Assembly: GCF_024341905.1 (NCBI RefSeq)
Contig: NZ_BQXY01000004.1
Coordinates: 339,729-403,728, forward strand
Reading direction: 5' to 3'
DNA length: 64,000 bases
Source: Clostridium folliculivorans
Lineage (GTDB): Bacteria > Bacillota > Clostridia > Clostridiales > Clostridiaceae
How positions within the stretch are numbered: the first letter of the stretch is position 1; each line of letters begins with the position of its first letter. A model generated the notes under the pieces. It was not told the DNA's origin. It searched no databases and worked only from the letters and a program-made list of their open reading frames with translations. The translations under genes and the position numbers were made by a program. This document shows positions 27,830 to 37,713 of this stretch, piece after piece.

Positions 27830-29206
27830 CTATGAGTTTAAAAATAATTCTCCAACCTTAACAACATCTCCTGCACCAACGGTGATTAAGATATCTCCAT
27901 TAGATACTTTATTTTTAACGTAATTAACGGCTTCTTCATGAGAGTGTACATTCACGCAGGATATTCCTTTAGATCTTATAGCATCTCCCAATTCATCAGA
28001 GCTTACTAAACCGGTATTTTTTTCTCTGGCAGCATAGATATCCATAAGTACCAGTTCATCTGCATCATTGAATGCTTCAGTAAATTCGTTGAATAAACTC
28101 TTGGTTCTTGTATAAGTATGTGGTTGGAAGACACAACAAACTGATTTGTGAGGTATATTCTTTGCTGTGCTCAATGTTGCCTTAATTTCTACTGGGTGAT
28201 GAGCATAATCATCAATTACTGTAACACCTGATTTTTTTCCTTTAAGTTCAAATCTCTTATGAGCGTTTCTAAAGTCATGTAGCCCGCCTATTATATCCTT
28301 AGACTGTAATTCAAATATAAGTCCAATGCATATTGAACAAAGAGCATTTAAAATATTATGCTTTCCAGGTACATTTAAAGTAACAGAGAATAATCTAGAA
28401 GCATTTCTGAATACGTCAAAGGTAGCACAGCCATTTTCATCAAATGATATATTTTTAGCAGTTACTTCACCGCTATTTATTCCATAACTCAAAATATTAC
28501 ATTTAGCATTGTTGATTACTGACATTACTCTAGCGTCATCTGCATAACCGACTAGATAGCCATCATTAGGAATTATTGAGGCGAATTTTTGGAATGTCTC
28601 TTGAATATGATCAATATCTCTATAGTAATCAAGGTGGTCTGCGTCAATGTTTAAGATAATACCAACAAAAGGTGAGAATTTTAAAAATGATTCCTTATAT
28701 TCACATGCTTCTGTTACGAAGTATTCGCTATTTCCTATTTTAAAGTTACCATCTATGATATCTAAGTCTCCACCTACCAATATAGTCGGATCTAAATCTG
28801 CTTTTAATGTTATATGAGAAATCATAGATGTACATGTGGTTTTACCATGAGTACCAGCTACAGCAACACCATACTTATGACCTAACATTATCTTACCTAG
28901 AAACTCAGCTCTATCCATCAATGATATATTTAATCTTTTAGCCTCCAATATTTCTGGGTTATCTGAAGGAATTGCAGCTGTGTATACTACCAAGTCTACA
29001 TTTTTAAGATTATCACTATTATGACCTATGTAAATTTCTGCACCTTCATTTTTAAGCCTGTTTGTTATTTCGGATTTTTTAGCATCTGATCCTGATACTT
29101 TATATCCTTCTCTTAATAGAATAGCGGCAAGACCACTCATACTTATCCCACCGATACCTATAAAATGAACTTTTTTATTTTTATCTTTTATAAAATTAAA
29201 TGACAA
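27830..29206 (-). CDS. murC: UDP-N-acetylmuramate--L-alanine ligase
   Basis: MurC adds L-Ala to UDP-MurNAc, the first peptide step of peptidoglycan precursor synthesis in the cytosol. The TTG at 29206 is chosen: CTCCTT on the plus strand (AAGGAG in the transcript, 29215-29220) lies 8 nt upstream and the protein then starts [19 protein letters not shown], as in relatives, giving 458 aa. Motifs: [14 protein letters not shown] (Rossmann), [12 protein letters not shown] (ATP loop) and [14 protein letters not shown]. It is transcribed alone. Confidence 0.96.
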   Translation of the reverse strand: MSFNFIKDKNKKVHFIGIGGISMSGLAAILLREGYKVSGSDAKKSEITNRLKNEGAEIYIGHNSDNLKNVDLVVYTAAIPSDNPEILEAKRLNISLMDRAEFLGKIMLGHKYGVAVAGTHGKTTCTSMISHITLKADLDPTILVGGDLDIIDGNFKIGNSEYFVTEACEYKESFLKFSPFVGIILNIDADHLDYYRDIDHIQETFQKFASIIPNDGYLVGYADDARVMSVINNAKCNILSYGINSGEVTAKNISFDENGCATFDVFRNASRLFSVTLNVPGKHNILNALCSICIGLIFELQSKDIIGGLHDFRNAHKRFELKGKKSGVTVIDDYAHHPVEIKATLSTAKNIPHKSVCCVFQPHTYTRTKSLFNEFTEAFNDADELVLMDIYAAREKNTGLVSSDELGDAIRSKGISCVNVHSHEEAVNYVKNKVSNGDILITVGAGDVVKVGELFLNS

Positions 29207-29830
29207 GATATCAACTCCTTTATAAGTTACCATCTATAATTATATACATTTTTTTAGAATTGCACACGTATGAAAACATAATTCATAATTATTTTATGAA
29301 AAAAGGTTAAATATGTTACTGTTATTAAAAAAATCAAATGGTTGTTATTAGTGAAATAATAATGTATGATTTATTATAATGACAATCTTATCTGTGATCT
29401 AAATATTAAGTCAGTATCTTTCTAAATTTTGAATTCTCAAAGAACTCTAATTAAAGTTTGAATTTTATCTTAATTACATTGAGCTGAGTAAAGTGTTATA
29501 AATATTTAACTTCAAGCATTAAGTTAAATGTTCTAAAAGACATAGGATAGCGATTTTTTAATTTACATAACTTAAGTTCACATAAATGGACCCCATACAT
29601 ATGTAGACTATGGCTTATATTAAGTTTTACTATTAATTGGTACATTCCTATAAAATTAAGAAATAATTAATATATATAACATAAATTATAAATAATTAAT
29701 AATTATAATTATATATATAATTCATAGTAGAAACATGAAAATTCAATGCTATTAATTTTTAGAGTTGAAAGATTAAAGCCTAGAAAGGTTTATTTAATAA
29801 AACCTAAATAAAGGAGATCACACATAAATT
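29207..29830. other. long AT-rich intergenic region upstream of the papain-like gene
   Basis: No gene is seen. A TTAACTT...AAGTTAA hairpin lies near 29507-29527, and an ATTGGTACATTCC end at about 29636 resembles the right boundary of the C-family repeats, suggesting a decayed copy. The last 130 nt are almost pure A/T. Confidence 0.4.
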
Positions 29831-30397
29831 ATGAAGGATAGATATATATATTTGGTGTTTTCAAAGACAGGAACATGGCTTTCTAAGATAATATACCTAA
29901 TTACAAAAAATAAGTATGCTCACTCCTCGGTGAGTATTGATGATACTTTCACTAAGATGTATTCTTTCGGAAGGACAAGTCCTAGAAATCCTTTTTCTGG
30001 TGGATTTGTACAAGAAAACTTATATGAAGGGGTATATAGTATATTTAAAGATAGTGAGTGTGTAATTTACAGAATAAAAGTTTCGGAAGAACAATATGAT
30101 CAAATAATATCAGAAATCAATAAGTTTATAACCTCTAAAAGTGAACTTAAATATAATTTTATAGGACTATTTGGCGTTTGGTTTAATAGACCGATAAAGA
30201 GGAAAAATCATTATTTTTGTACTCAGTTTGTTTCACAAGTATTGTCAAACAGCAATATATATAAATTTGATAAAAAATCAGAGCTTATTAAGAGTGATGA
30301 TATAATAAACATTCCCAATAAAGAATTAGTTTATAAAGGATATGTTTATAAGTATTCTAGAAAACTCTCTATGATGGATGAATTGCTAGAAGCGTAG
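29831..30397 (+). CDS. papain-like (NlpC/P60 superfamily, YiiX-type) hypothetical protein
   Basis: A 188-aa protein whose layout suggests a permuted papain-like fold: an early His in NKYAHSSVSID (His about 36) and a later Cys in HYFCTQFVSQVL (Cys about 136), the order found in YiiX/LRAT-type members. No signal peptide, so it is predicted cytoplasmic. The substrate is unknown; such proteins act on peptides or lipids. GGAGATCAC lies upstream of the ATG. It is a single-gene unit ending in a strong terminator. Confidence 0.6.
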   Translation: MKDRYIYLVFSKTGTWLSKIIYLITKNKYAHSSVSIDDTFTKMYSFGRTSPRNPFSGGFVQENLYEGVYSIFKDSECVIYRIKVSEEQYDQIISEINKFITSKSELKYNFIGLFGVWFNRPIKRKNHYFCTQFVSQVLSNSNIYKFDKKSELIKSDDIINIPNKELVYKGYVYKYSRKLSMMDELLEA

Positions 30398-30403
30398 TAT
30401 ATT

Positions 30404-30458
30404 AAAAGAGCAGTTGTAAAACGAACAAAATTAGTTCGGTTTATAACTGCTCTTTTTT
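30404..30458 (+). terminator. terminator of the papain-like gene
   Basis: A long imperfect stem (AAGAGCAGTTGTAAAAC with GGTTTATAACTGCTCTT, plus an inner GAAC/GTTC) followed by six Ts and ACTGTATA. TTTTTTACTGTATA is the reverse complement of the E-element start. Confidence 0.85.
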
Positions 30459-30708
30459 ACTGTATATGAAAGTATAAAATCTTTATCCTTGATAAACATA
30501 TAGATTTTAATGGCTTTGTAAGTTTTTTATGTATAGGAACAGCTCATGACAAAGTATTATGAAAAAGTGATCATTACAAATCTAAAGAATTAAGAAGGTT
30601 TGGTATATAGCTTTTGTTTGAAAATTATATTTTTAAATAAATTCAATCTAATTAAGTGATACTAAGCAGTCTTCTTCTACGTATAGTATTCAGAAGAGGT
30701 GATTTATT

Positions 30709-31413
30709 ATGAATAGGCTTAGAAAATATATATTAATTGCATTGATTGCTTTAGCTATTTTTTCTACATACTATATAATCAATTTTATAGAAAATAAGTA
30801 CAAAAGTTTATTAAATAATAACTTAATAAGAATTTTCATAAAGAGTGACTTTGAAGTACCTAACAAATATTCTAATGTTGATAAAAATAATAATGGAATT
30901 GCAGATCCAATTGATATAGTAAATTCTGCAAGAAAAGAAGTGCAAATTAAGACAAAATACAAAAGTAATTATTATTATGGTGGATATCCTCCGGAAGGTG
31001 AAGGCGTTTGTACCGATGTAATATGGAGAGGGTTAAAAGGTGCTGATATTGATTTGAAAACTCTTATGGATAATGATATAAAAGACAATAAAAAAAACTA
31101 TGTAAGGATTGGGGAGACTCCAGATACTAATATAGATTTTAGAAGAGTTCAGAATCAAAATGTGTTTTTTCAGAGGAAGTGCATAGCTGTTACCACAGAA
31201 CTTAAGGCAAGAGATCGTGAAAATTTACAGGAATGGCAGCCGGGTGATATTGTAGTTTTTTTGGAGGATTATGAGCATGTAGCTATAGTTTCCGATAAAA
31301 GAGATGAGGATGGAATTCCATATGTTATTCATAACACTAATCCCAATGCCAGTGAAGTTAAGCTTTCTTGGTTTAAGTGCCCTATAAATGCTCATTATAG
31401 ATGGAAATACTAA
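30709..31413 (+). CDS. DUF1287 family protein, membrane-anchored
   Basis: A 234-aa protein with an N-terminal membrane helix (about 7-27) and a DUF1287 domain: YYYGGYPPEGEGVCTDVIWR with a conserved Cys, DFRRVQNQNVFF, then WQPGDIVVF and HVAIVSD, and a terminal HYRW. The Cys-His arrangement resembles NlpC/P60-type amidases, so an extracellular hydrolase role is plausible but unproven. AGAGGTG precedes the ATG. It may be co-transcribed with the small gene at 31520. Confidence 0.8.
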   Translation: MNRLRKYILIALIALAIFSTYYIINFIENKYKSLLNNNLIRIFIKSDFEVPNKYSNVDKNNNGIADPIDIVNSARKEVQIKTKYKSNYYYGGYPPEGEGVCTDVIWRGLKGADIDLKTLMDNDIKDNKKNYVRIGETPDTNIDFRRVQNQNVFFQRKCIAVTTELKARDRENLQEWQPGDIVVFLEDYEHVAIVSDKRDEDGIPYVIHNTNPNASEVKLSWFKCPINAHYRWKY

Positions 31414-31519
31414 GTTTATTTTGAAGTTTATATTATAAATAAGGATTAATTTCAAAGATATTACTAAGAATAAAAAGAGAGGTATTGTTGAAAAATATTT
31501 TTGAAAGGAGTTGATAAAA

Positions 31520-31654
31520 ATGTCTAATAAAATAAGAAACAATGTAACTGATGATGGAAAGAGAAGACAAAAACTTCATAGAGATCAAAATAATAAGGGA
31601 GATGCAAAAAATATTCCTCAGTATCAAAATCTCAATGGTGAACCAATAAAGTAA
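31520..31654 (+). CDS. small basic hypothetical protein
   Basis: A 44-aa hydrophilic ORF (MSNKIRNNVTDDGKRRQ...) with a good AAGGAG site 8-9 nt upstream (31505-31510) and a terminator right after. It has no hydrophobic core and is probably disordered. Believed real because of start signal and terminator placement; no function can be offered. Confidence 0.5.
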   Translation: MSNKIRNNVTDDGKRRQKLHRDQNNKGDAKNIPQYQNLNGEPIK

Positions 31655-31660
31655 AATATC

Positions 31661-31703
31661 AGATTCAGCTGAAAATCAAAATAGAATTTTAGCTGAATCT
31701 TAA
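31661..31703. terminator. terminator between small ORF and HD-GYP gene
   Basis: Arms AGATTCAGCTGAAAAT (31661-31676) and ATTTTAGCTGAATCT (31686-31700) pair with one bulge. Confidence 0.75.
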
Positions 31704-31708
31704 TAAGT

Positions 31709-32770
31709 TTATAAAAGGTCAACTATCTTTAAAGTTGAGTTAGACATTAAGTTAATAACTTCATCATTAATAGATATCCAAGGTTTTGTGATGGAGTTTA
31801 AATCTATCTTTACTATTTTTCCTATCCTTCCGTCATTAAGTACAACCAATTCGCCTATATAATAATTTAATATATTATTTATAAAGATTGTCCCTATACT
31901 TGGATCTAGTCTTCCAAATATCTCAGCTTTTATTTCCTCTAAAACTACAAGTGCACATTCTTTATTTTTATACACTCTATTTGAGGTCATTGCATCGAAG
32001 ATATCAGCAATGGCTATTATTTTTGCAAACTTAGGTATTTGAGATCCTTTTACTTTAAGCGGATAACCAGATCCGTCCTCTCTTTCGTGATGAAATAGTA
32101 TTCCGAAAAGTATAGATTGATCTATGTAAGGTATTTTTTTCGCTATTTCATATCCCAGAGCGGAATGTGAGTGGCACTGAGTTATTTCTTCGTTGGTCAA
32201 TTTTGTTTTCTTATTAAGAATACTTGGGCTTATCTTTGCTTTGCCTATGTCATGTAGTAGCGCGGAGTATGTTAAGAAAACTATTTCTTTTTTAGTTAGA
32301 TCAAGCCACTTGCCAATTAAGGAGCTAATAGCAGCAACATTTACGCAATGTCTTGTAAGATATAGGTTATCCTCTCTTTCATCAATTATATTTTTTATTA
32401 CTAAACCAGTTTCACTCAATTCATCTATTACACCATCGCATATTTCCCTTACCTCTGACATGTTAAACTTATCGCTTTCTCTGATAGAGTGAAAAATATT
32501 CTCTGCAACTGAAGACATTCTGTTGAAAGATTCTTCTATTTTAACCTTCTTCACAGAATTTCTGCTTTCAAAGAGAGTTGAATTATTAGGGTTTGTTTCT
32601 GTATAAATCACTATTCGTACAAGCGGAAAATTAAGCTTTATTTTCTCAGCTAGATTTTCTGAAATTTCTGTTCCTTTTGTTAAAAGTACAGAATTGTTAA
32701 TAACTAAATCTTTAGCTATAATCATACCATTTTGCAATTCATGAGATGAGATTTCTTGAACAATCTTCAT
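31709..32770 (-). CDS. HD-GYP domain protein, probable cyclic-di-GMP phosphodiesterase
   Basis: A 353-aa protein. The ATG at 32770 is preferred, with GGAAGG 9 nt upstream; longer versions pass through that site. An N-terminal domain of about 100 residues (NGMIIAKDLVINNSVLLTKGTEI) precedes an HD-GYP domain with LLHDIGKAKI, HSALGYEIAKKI, LFHHEREDGSGYPLKVKG and ADIFDAMTS. The full set of metal ligands and the GYP motif suggests activity on c-di-GMP. It is transcribed alone. Confidence 0.88.
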   Translation of the reverse strand: MKIVQEISSHELQNGMIIAKDLVINNSVLLTKGTEISENLAEKIKLNFPLVRIVIYTETNPNNSTLFESRNSVKKVKIEESFNRMSSVAENIFHSIRESDKFNMSEVREICDGVIDELSETGLVIKNIIDEREDNLYLTRHCVNVAAISSLIGKWLDLTKKEIVFLTYSALLHDIGKAKISPSILNKKTKLTNEEITQCHSHSALGYEIAKKIPYIDQSILFGILFHHEREDGSGYPLKVKGSQIPKFAKIIAIADIFDAMTSNRVYKNKECALVVLEEIKAEIFGRLDPSIGTIFINNILNYYIGELVVLNDGRIGKIVKIDLNSITKPWISINDEVINLMSNSTLKIVDLL

Positions 32771-32823
32771 AATTAGATACCTTCCTTTAATAATAACGAT
32801 GGACAATATATTTTGTATTGATG

Positions 32824-32859
32824 TTTAAAAATAATAAGTTTTATTACGAAGTGGTACAT
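32824..32859 (+). repeat. C-family repeat, right half only (C3)
   Basis: TTTTATTACGAAGTGGTACATCC is nearly identical to the right end of C1; the left half is missing or decayed. Confidence 0.5.
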
Positions 32860-32864
32860 CCATA

Positions 32865-32956
32865 GACATACTACTTCAAATTGAAATTTATCAAAATAGT
32901 ACTTCGTAAGACAGTCGAAAGCATTATTTTGAGTCTAATGATTAAAGTAGTATGTC
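32865..32956 (+). repeat. A-family hairpin repeat, copy A4
   Basis: Ninety-two bp, the same length as A1, with perfect 12-nt arms GACATACTACTT/AAGTAGTATGTC and the shared core ATTTATC, ACTTCGTAAG, TCGAAA and ATTATTTT. Confidence 0.75.
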
Positions 32957-32965
32957 AGTTTAGCG

Positions 32966-33083
32966 GAATAGATATCCCATTTCCAAGGTTTAAAAACATA
33001 CCCATAAGCTATTTAACTATTAAATGTATTTTACTTGATAAATACATTTAATTTAGAACTGGTATATCCATAGATGTAAACGT
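32966..33083. repeat. D-family hairpin repeat, copy D1
   Basis: Ends GATATCCCATTTC and GAACTGGTATATC are partly complementary; the inner hairpin AAATGTATT...AATACATTT is perfect. Confidence 0.5.
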
Positions 33084-33378
33084 ATAAGGAACCTATAAAA
33101 ATATTAATTATAAAGCTACATATATATATATCGTTTAGTATATATAATTATATTAGAATTTAATAGAAAAATTAATAGGATTTGTATAAAATATAAAAAA
33201 ATTAAATTAATTCATTACAAAAAGTTCAATTATATTACAATAAATTTATTCGTAGAGTTTATAATATATAATAAAATGGTTAAAAAGATTGATTCTGGAT
33301 ATAATATTGAATACAATATGAATGATAGTATTAAAATTTATATATATAATTCGTAAAGTATATGGTGTAGGTGATATT

Positions 33379-34194
33379 TTGGAAAAGATAAGTAGAAATG
33401 GTAGAATTGCAGCTATAACTAAGTATTTAATAGAAAATCCTAATAAAGTTATTGGCTTGAATACGTTTTCTGAGTTACTAAATGCAGCTAAATCCACAAT
33501 AAGTGAGGATATAGTGATAGTAAGAGAACTTTTAGAGAAAATGTATATGGGAAGAGTTGAAACTATATCTGGAGCAGCTGGTGGCATCAGATATATAGCT
33601 GAAATAGGAGAAACAGCAAAAAAGGATTTTGCAAATAGGCTTTGTGAAATGTTAAAAGATCCTAATAGAGTGGTTCCAGGTAATTTTATATACATGACAG
33701 ATGTAATGTATAATCCTGAAATAATCAGTAAAGCAGGACTTGTATTATCTTCGTTTTTCAACAAAGATGAAATAGATTATGTAGTTACTGTAGAAACCAA
33801 AGGGATTCCTTTAGCATACGAAGTTGCGAGAAACCTTGGCGTGCAGCTTGTAATAGCAAGAAGGGATAGTAAAGTTACTGAAGGACCAACGGTTACTATT
33901 AACTACGTATCTGGATCTTCAGGTAGATTACAACAAATGTCTCTTTCGAAAAGATCGTTGAAGACAGGAAGTAAGTGTATATTTATAGATGATTTTTTGA
34001 AAGGCGGAGGCACAGCAAAAGGAATAACGGATTTGTTAAAGGAATTTGACAGTAATCTAATTGGTATAGGGGTACTAGTAGATAACGTAGGTACTAACAA
34101 AAAACTTATAAATAACTATGTTGCAATAGCAGAGTTAAAAGGTGTAGAGGAAACTGGAGAGGTTATAATGAATCCGTCGCTTCTATTCCAATAG
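33379..34194 (+). CDS. purR: pur operon repressor PurR
   Basis: PurR represses purine genes and is relieved by PRPP. The N-terminal winged-helix domain (about 1-75) includes GLNTFSELLNAAKSTISED, and the C-terminal phosphoribosyltransferase-like domain carries the PRPP loop CIFIDDFLKGGGTAKGI. The TTG at 33379 is chosen, giving 271 aa beginning EKISRNGRIAAI as in relatives, with TAGGTGA just upstream; a start at 33322 would add an unrelated stretch. It opens the conserved purR-spoVG-glmU-prs gene block, which links purine and PRPP supply. Confidence 0.95.
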   Translation: MEKISRNGRIAAITKYLIENPNKVIGLNTFSELLNAAKSTISEDIVIVRELLEKMYMGRVETISGAAGGIRYIAEIGETAKKDFANRLCEMLKDPNRVVPGNFIYMTDVMYNPEIISKAGLVLSSFFNKDEIDYVVTVETKGIPLAYEVARNLGVQLVIARRDSKVTEGPTVTINYVSGSSGRLQQMSLSKRSLKTGSKCIFIDDFLKGGGTAKGITDLLKEFDSNLIGIGVLVDNVGTNKKLINNYVAIAELKGVEETGEVIMNPSLLFQ

Positions 34195-34215
34195 AAATGA
34201 TAGATAATTATTAAA

Positions 34216-34323
34216 GATGTACCAATTCCAAATAAAATCTAAATACATAACTAAGTTATCGCTATTATCGTTAGTGAATAAAAAAATTATTAACTTAGTT
34301 TTAAAGTGTAGAACTGGGATATC
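34216..34323. repeat. D-family hairpin repeat, copy D2
   Basis: Ends GATGTACCAATTCC and GAACTGGGATATC; inner arms AACTAAGTT/AACTTAGTT are perfect. TTCCAAATAAAATCTA is identical to D3. Confidence 0.65.
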
Positions 34324-34475
34324 TATGTATATTGTGTTTTATATAATTTAGTAGTGTATAATTAGATTGATTTTAGGAACAATAAAAAATTTTCAAAAAA
34401 TTTAATTTAAAAAAGAGGAATTTAGTAATTTTTGAAGAATTTATAAATCAATAAAGCAACTGGAGGTGTAGTGAA

Positions 34476-34754
34476 GTGCAAATCACAGACGTTAGAATCA
34501 GAAAGATAGCTGCTGAGGGTAAAATGAAGGCAATAGTTTCGGTAACCTTTGACAATGAATTCGTAGTTCATGATATAAAGGTTATAGAAGGTCAAAATGG
34601 TCTATTTATTGCTATGCCAAGTAGAAAAACTCCAGATGGAGAATTCAAAGACATAGCCCATCCAATAAATACAGATACTAGAGAAAAGATTCAAGAAGCT
34701 ATTTTAACTGAATATGAAAAGGCATTAGAAGCAGATACTGAAGATGCCGAGTAG
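34476..34754 (+). CDS. spoVG: septation regulator / stage V sporulation protein G
   Basis: A 92-aa SpoVG, a small nucleic-acid-binding regulator involved in sporulation, septation and virulence-type regulation. The hallmark N-terminus [11 protein letters not shown] and the block [20 protein letters not shown] are present. GTG start with GGAGGTG 7 nt upstream. A terminator follows, so it forms its own transcript before glmU. Confidence 0.97.
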   Translation: MQITDVRIRKIAAEGKMKAIVSVTFDNEFVVHDIKVIEGQNGLFIAMPSRKTPDGEFKDIAHPINTDTREKIQEAILTEYEKALEADTEDAE

Positions 34755-34761
34755 TGCAGAT

Positions 34762-34798
34762 AAAGGGAAGTTGATACTTCCTTTTATTTTTTTTTTAC
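34762..34798 (+). terminator. spoVG terminator
   Basis: A 10-bp stem with one G-U (34762-34771 with 34776-34785) and a long T-run. Confidence 0.88.
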
Positions 34799-35090
34799 TT
34801 AAAAAGGTATAAAACTTAATGTTAACTAAAACAAATAATTTTAGTTGATTGTTATAGCCTTTTAAGGAATACAGTAAAAAGTAAAATTTGTTGCCTTTCA
34901 GGTTTTTCTAATATACTTTCGAAAAGGTAGCTCCGTAAAAGATTTACTATATAAGATCAATTTAGCTAATTTTTTATAAAAAGTTGAAATAGTGATTTAT
35001 TTAAAATATAATATAATAGGCGTTAAGCTCAGATTATAAAATTAATTGAATATGCTATTAATTTAATGTAACTCATAAAGAGGTGATTTA
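34799..35090. other. intergenic region before glmU
   Basis: Holds E-type element E3 (34868-34940) and the glmU promoter region. A TATAATA motif near 35010 could be the -10. Nothing else is seen. Confidence 0.4.
34868..34940 (+). repeat. E-type intergenic element, copy E3 (shorter)
   Basis: Starts AATACAGTAAAAAGTAAA and has a TGCCTTTC...GAAAAGGTA stem, like the first part of E1 and E2, but lacks their final terminator hairpin. Confidence 0.45.
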
Positions 35091-36458
35091 ATGTATAAAT
35101 GTGCTATAATTTTAGCCGCTGGTCAAGGAAAAAGAATAAAATCAAACTTACCTAAAGTTTTGCATAAAGTTGCTGGAAAAGAAATGGTTAACCATGTTAT
35201 TGATACTATAAGAAGTTCTGGAATAAATGATATTAATGTAATAATTGGAAAAGGTGCAGAGCTTGTTAAAGAAAGAACAAATAGCAGAGAAGTTTCGTAT
35301 TCAATGCAATTAGAACAACTGGGAACAGGTCATGCAGTGAAATGTGCGAAGGATTTTTTTAAGGATAAAGATGGTGTTGTAGCAGTATTTACAGGAGATG
35401 CTCCACTAATAACTAGTTGTACTGTAGAAAACCTTATAAAAACGCATATAAAAGAAAATAATTATGCTACACTTTTGACATCAGTAATTGATGATCCAAG
35501 TGGATACGGAAGAATAATAAGAAGTGCTGAAGGTGTAGAAAAGATAGTAGAACATAAAGATTGTAATGAAGCAGAGCTTAAAGTAAATGAAATTAATGCA
35601 GGAATGTATTGTTTTGATATAAAGAGCTTAAGCGAAGCTCTAGAAAAGTTATCTAATGAAAATGCTCAAGGTGAATATTATCTTACAGATATTGTTGAAA
35701 TATTCAATAGTGAGAACAAAAAGATTGGAGCAATGATAACAGAATTTGAGCAAACAATTGGAGTAAACTCTAGAGTTGAATTAGCTAAAGTTGAAAAAAT
35801 ACTTAGAGATAGAATAAACAAATTTCACATGGATAATGGAGTTACGCTGATTGATCCAAATAGCACATATATTGGTGCAGATGTTTCGATTGGACAGGAT
35901 ACTATAATATATCCAGGTAATTATATAGAAAGAAATTCTGTAATAGGAGAAGAGTGTATACTGTATCCAAATTCAAGGATAGACAACAGTACTATAGGTA
36001 ATGGTGTTGAGATACAGTCTTCTGTAATAATAGATAGTACAATAGGAAATGAGACTACTGTTGGGCCATTTGCGTATATTAGACCAGAAAGTAAGATTGG
36101 AAGTAAAGTAAGAATTGGTGATTTTGTAGAAATAAAAAAATCCACAATAGATGATAATACTAAAGTTTCACATTTAACATATATAGGTGATGCAGAAGTG
36201 GGCAAAAACTGTAACTTTGGATGTGGAACTGTAGTGGTAAATTATGATGGAAAGAATAAGCATAAAACTATCATAGGGGACAATTCCTTTATTGGTTGCA
36301 ATACCAATTTAGTATCTCCTGTGGAAGTTAAAAATAATACTTATATAGCTGCTGGTTCTACTATAACTGAAGAAGTTCCTGAAGGAAGTCTTGCTATAGC
36401 TAGAGCAAAGCAAACCAACATAGAAGGTTGGGTAGATAAAAAAGGACTGAAAAAATAG
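35091..36458 (+). CDS. glmU: bifunctional UDP-GlcNAc pyrophosphorylase / glucosamine-1-P acetyltransferase
   Basis: GlmU makes UDP-GlcNAc for peptidoglycan. At 455 aa it has the N-terminal uridylyltransferase ([28 protein letters not shown]) and a C-terminal left-handed beta-helix acetyltransferase with hexapeptide repeats from about residue 255 ([45 protein letters not shown]). AGAGGTG precedes the ATG. prs follows after 40 nt, so the two are likely an operon. Confidence 0.97.
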   Translation: MYKCAIILAAGQGKRIKSNLPKVLHKVAGKEMVNHVIDTIRSSGINDINVIIGKGAELVKERTNSREVSYSMQLEQLGTGHAVKCAKDFFKDKDGVVAVFTGDAPLITSCTVENLIKTHIKENNYATLLTSVIDDPSGYGRIIRSAEGVEKIVEHKDCNEAELKVNEINAGMYCFDIKSLSEALEKLSNENAQGEYYLTDIVEIFNSENKKIGAMITEFEQTIGVNSRVELAKVEKILRDRINKFHMDNGVTLIDPNSTYIGADVSIGQDTIIYPGNYIERNSVIGEECILYPNSRIDNSTIGNGVEIQSSVIIDSTIGNETTVGPFAYIRPESKIGSKVRIGDFVEIKKSTIDDNTKVSHLTYIGDAEVGKNCNFGCGTVVVNYDGKNKHKTIIGDNSFIGCNTNLVSPVEVKNNTYIAAGSTITEEVPEGSLAIARAKQTNIEGWVDKKGLKK

Positions 36459-36498
36459 TTTTATTAGCTACCCCAAATTTTAAGGAGGTCTTCACAAT

Positions 36499-37458
36499 AT
36501 GATAACCCATGGAAAGAATATCAAAATATTTACTGGAAATTCACATCCTCAATTAGCACATGAAGTTGCAAGTATTCTAGGTTTACCTATAGGTACTGCA
36601 AAGGTAGGTACGTTTAGTGACGGGGAAATTTCAGTAGATATTGGAGAGACTGTTAGAGGCGCTGACGTATTTTTAGTTCAATCTACAAGTGCTCCAGTTA
36701 ATAATAACCTTATGGAATTACTTATAATGATTGATGCATTTAAGAGAGCTTCAGCAGGAAGAATAACAGCCGTTATACCTTACTACGGGTATGCTAGACA
36801 AGATAGAAAAGCAAAATCAAGAGATCCAATCACAGCAAAATTAGTGGCAGATTTACTTACGGCTGCTGGAGCAGAAAGAGTATTAACTATGGATTTACAT
36901 GCAGCGCAAATTCAAGGTTATTTCAATATACCTGTAGATCACTTGATGGGAGCTCCTATACTGTCTAAGTATTTCGTAGAAAAGGGATTAATAGATAGAG
37001 ATGATGTAGTTGTGGTATCACCAGATTTGGGTAGTGTAACTAGAGCTAGAAGATTTGCAGACAGACTTCATGCACCTATTGCAATCATTGATAAGAGAAG
37101 ACCTAAAGCTAACGTTTCTGAAATAATGAACATAATTGGTGAAGTTAAGGGAAAAAGATGTATACTTATAGATGATATGATTGATACTGCAGGAACAATA
37201 GCGAATGCTGCAAATGCTCTAAAGGATTTAGGAGCAACCCATGTATATGCATGTTGTACACATGGAGTTCTTTCGGGACCTGCATTTGAAAGAATAAATA
37301 GTTCAGCTATTGAGGAACTAGTTATGCTAAATACTATAGCTCTTCCTGAAAGAGAAGATTTACATAAGTTTAAGTCATTATCAGTAGCTCCACTTATTGC
37401 TGAAGCTATAAATAGGATATATGACGACAAGCCATTAAGTAAGTTATTTGAAGGCTAG
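36499..37458 (+). CDS. prs: ribose-phosphate pyrophosphokinase
   Basis: Makes PRPP from ribose-5-phosphate and ATP, the precursor for nucleotides, His and Trp. At 319 aa it is class [31 protein letters not shown] and the PRPP-binding [21 protein letters not shown] precedes the ATG. The ctc/rplY gene that follows prs in Bacillus is absent; a terminator and a two-component system come next. Confidence 0.97.
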   Translation: MITHGKNIKIFTGNSHPQLAHEVASILGLPIGTAKVGTFSDGEISVDIGETVRGADVFLVQSTSAPVNNNLMELLIMIDAFKRASAGRITAVIPYYGYARQDRKAKSRDPITAKLVADLLTAAGAERVLTMDLHAAQIQGYFNIPVDHLMGAPILSKYFVEKGLIDRDDVVVVSPDLGSVTRARRFADRLHAPIAIIDKRRPKANVSEIMNIIGEVKGKRCILIDDMIDTAGTIANAANALKDLGATHVYACCTHGVLSGPAFERINSSAIEELVMLNTIALPEREDLHKFKSLSVAPLIAEAINRIYDDKPLSKLFEG

Positions 37459-37506
37459 GCTTACTTATACATAAGTAAAAAACATTTTTATGATATATTT
37501 ATAGAT

Positions 37507-37560
37507 GAAAGATACTATCGATTTATTGGTAATAATAAATAAGATAGTGTCTTTTTTTTG
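37507..37560 (+). terminator. prs terminator
   Basis: Long stem AAAGATACTATC (37508-37519) with GATAGTGTCTTT (37543-37554), extended by an inner ATTTATT/AATAAAT pair, then eight Ts. Confidence 0.9.
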
Positions 37561-37713
37561 TAATAACTTTTACTATAACTGATATATTTATAGGAAAAAT
37601 TCAATTGAATAATATATATGTAGTAAATAATTTGTAACATTTTTGAAAAGATATATAAAAGAAGAGTATAAGTGTGTTAAATTTAATATATAAAGAAATG
37701 AGGAGTGTTAGAT

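Larger units (their letters stand above)
32771..33378. other. intergenic region with repeats C3, A4 and D1
   Basis: The divergent promoters of the HD-GYP gene and purR lie here, mixed with three consecutive repeat elements up to about 33083. From 33090 onward there is only AT-rich DNA. Confidence 0.5.

Noticed and set aside
15417..32956. Insertion sequences or MITEs with a known parent transposon
   Set aside because: No transposase or target duplication is seen in the window; the repeats are reported as hairpin families only.
33246..33764. 172-codon minus-strand ORF over purR
   Set aside because: Lies antisense to the well-supported purR frame; composition is a reflection of that frame and no start signal was seen.
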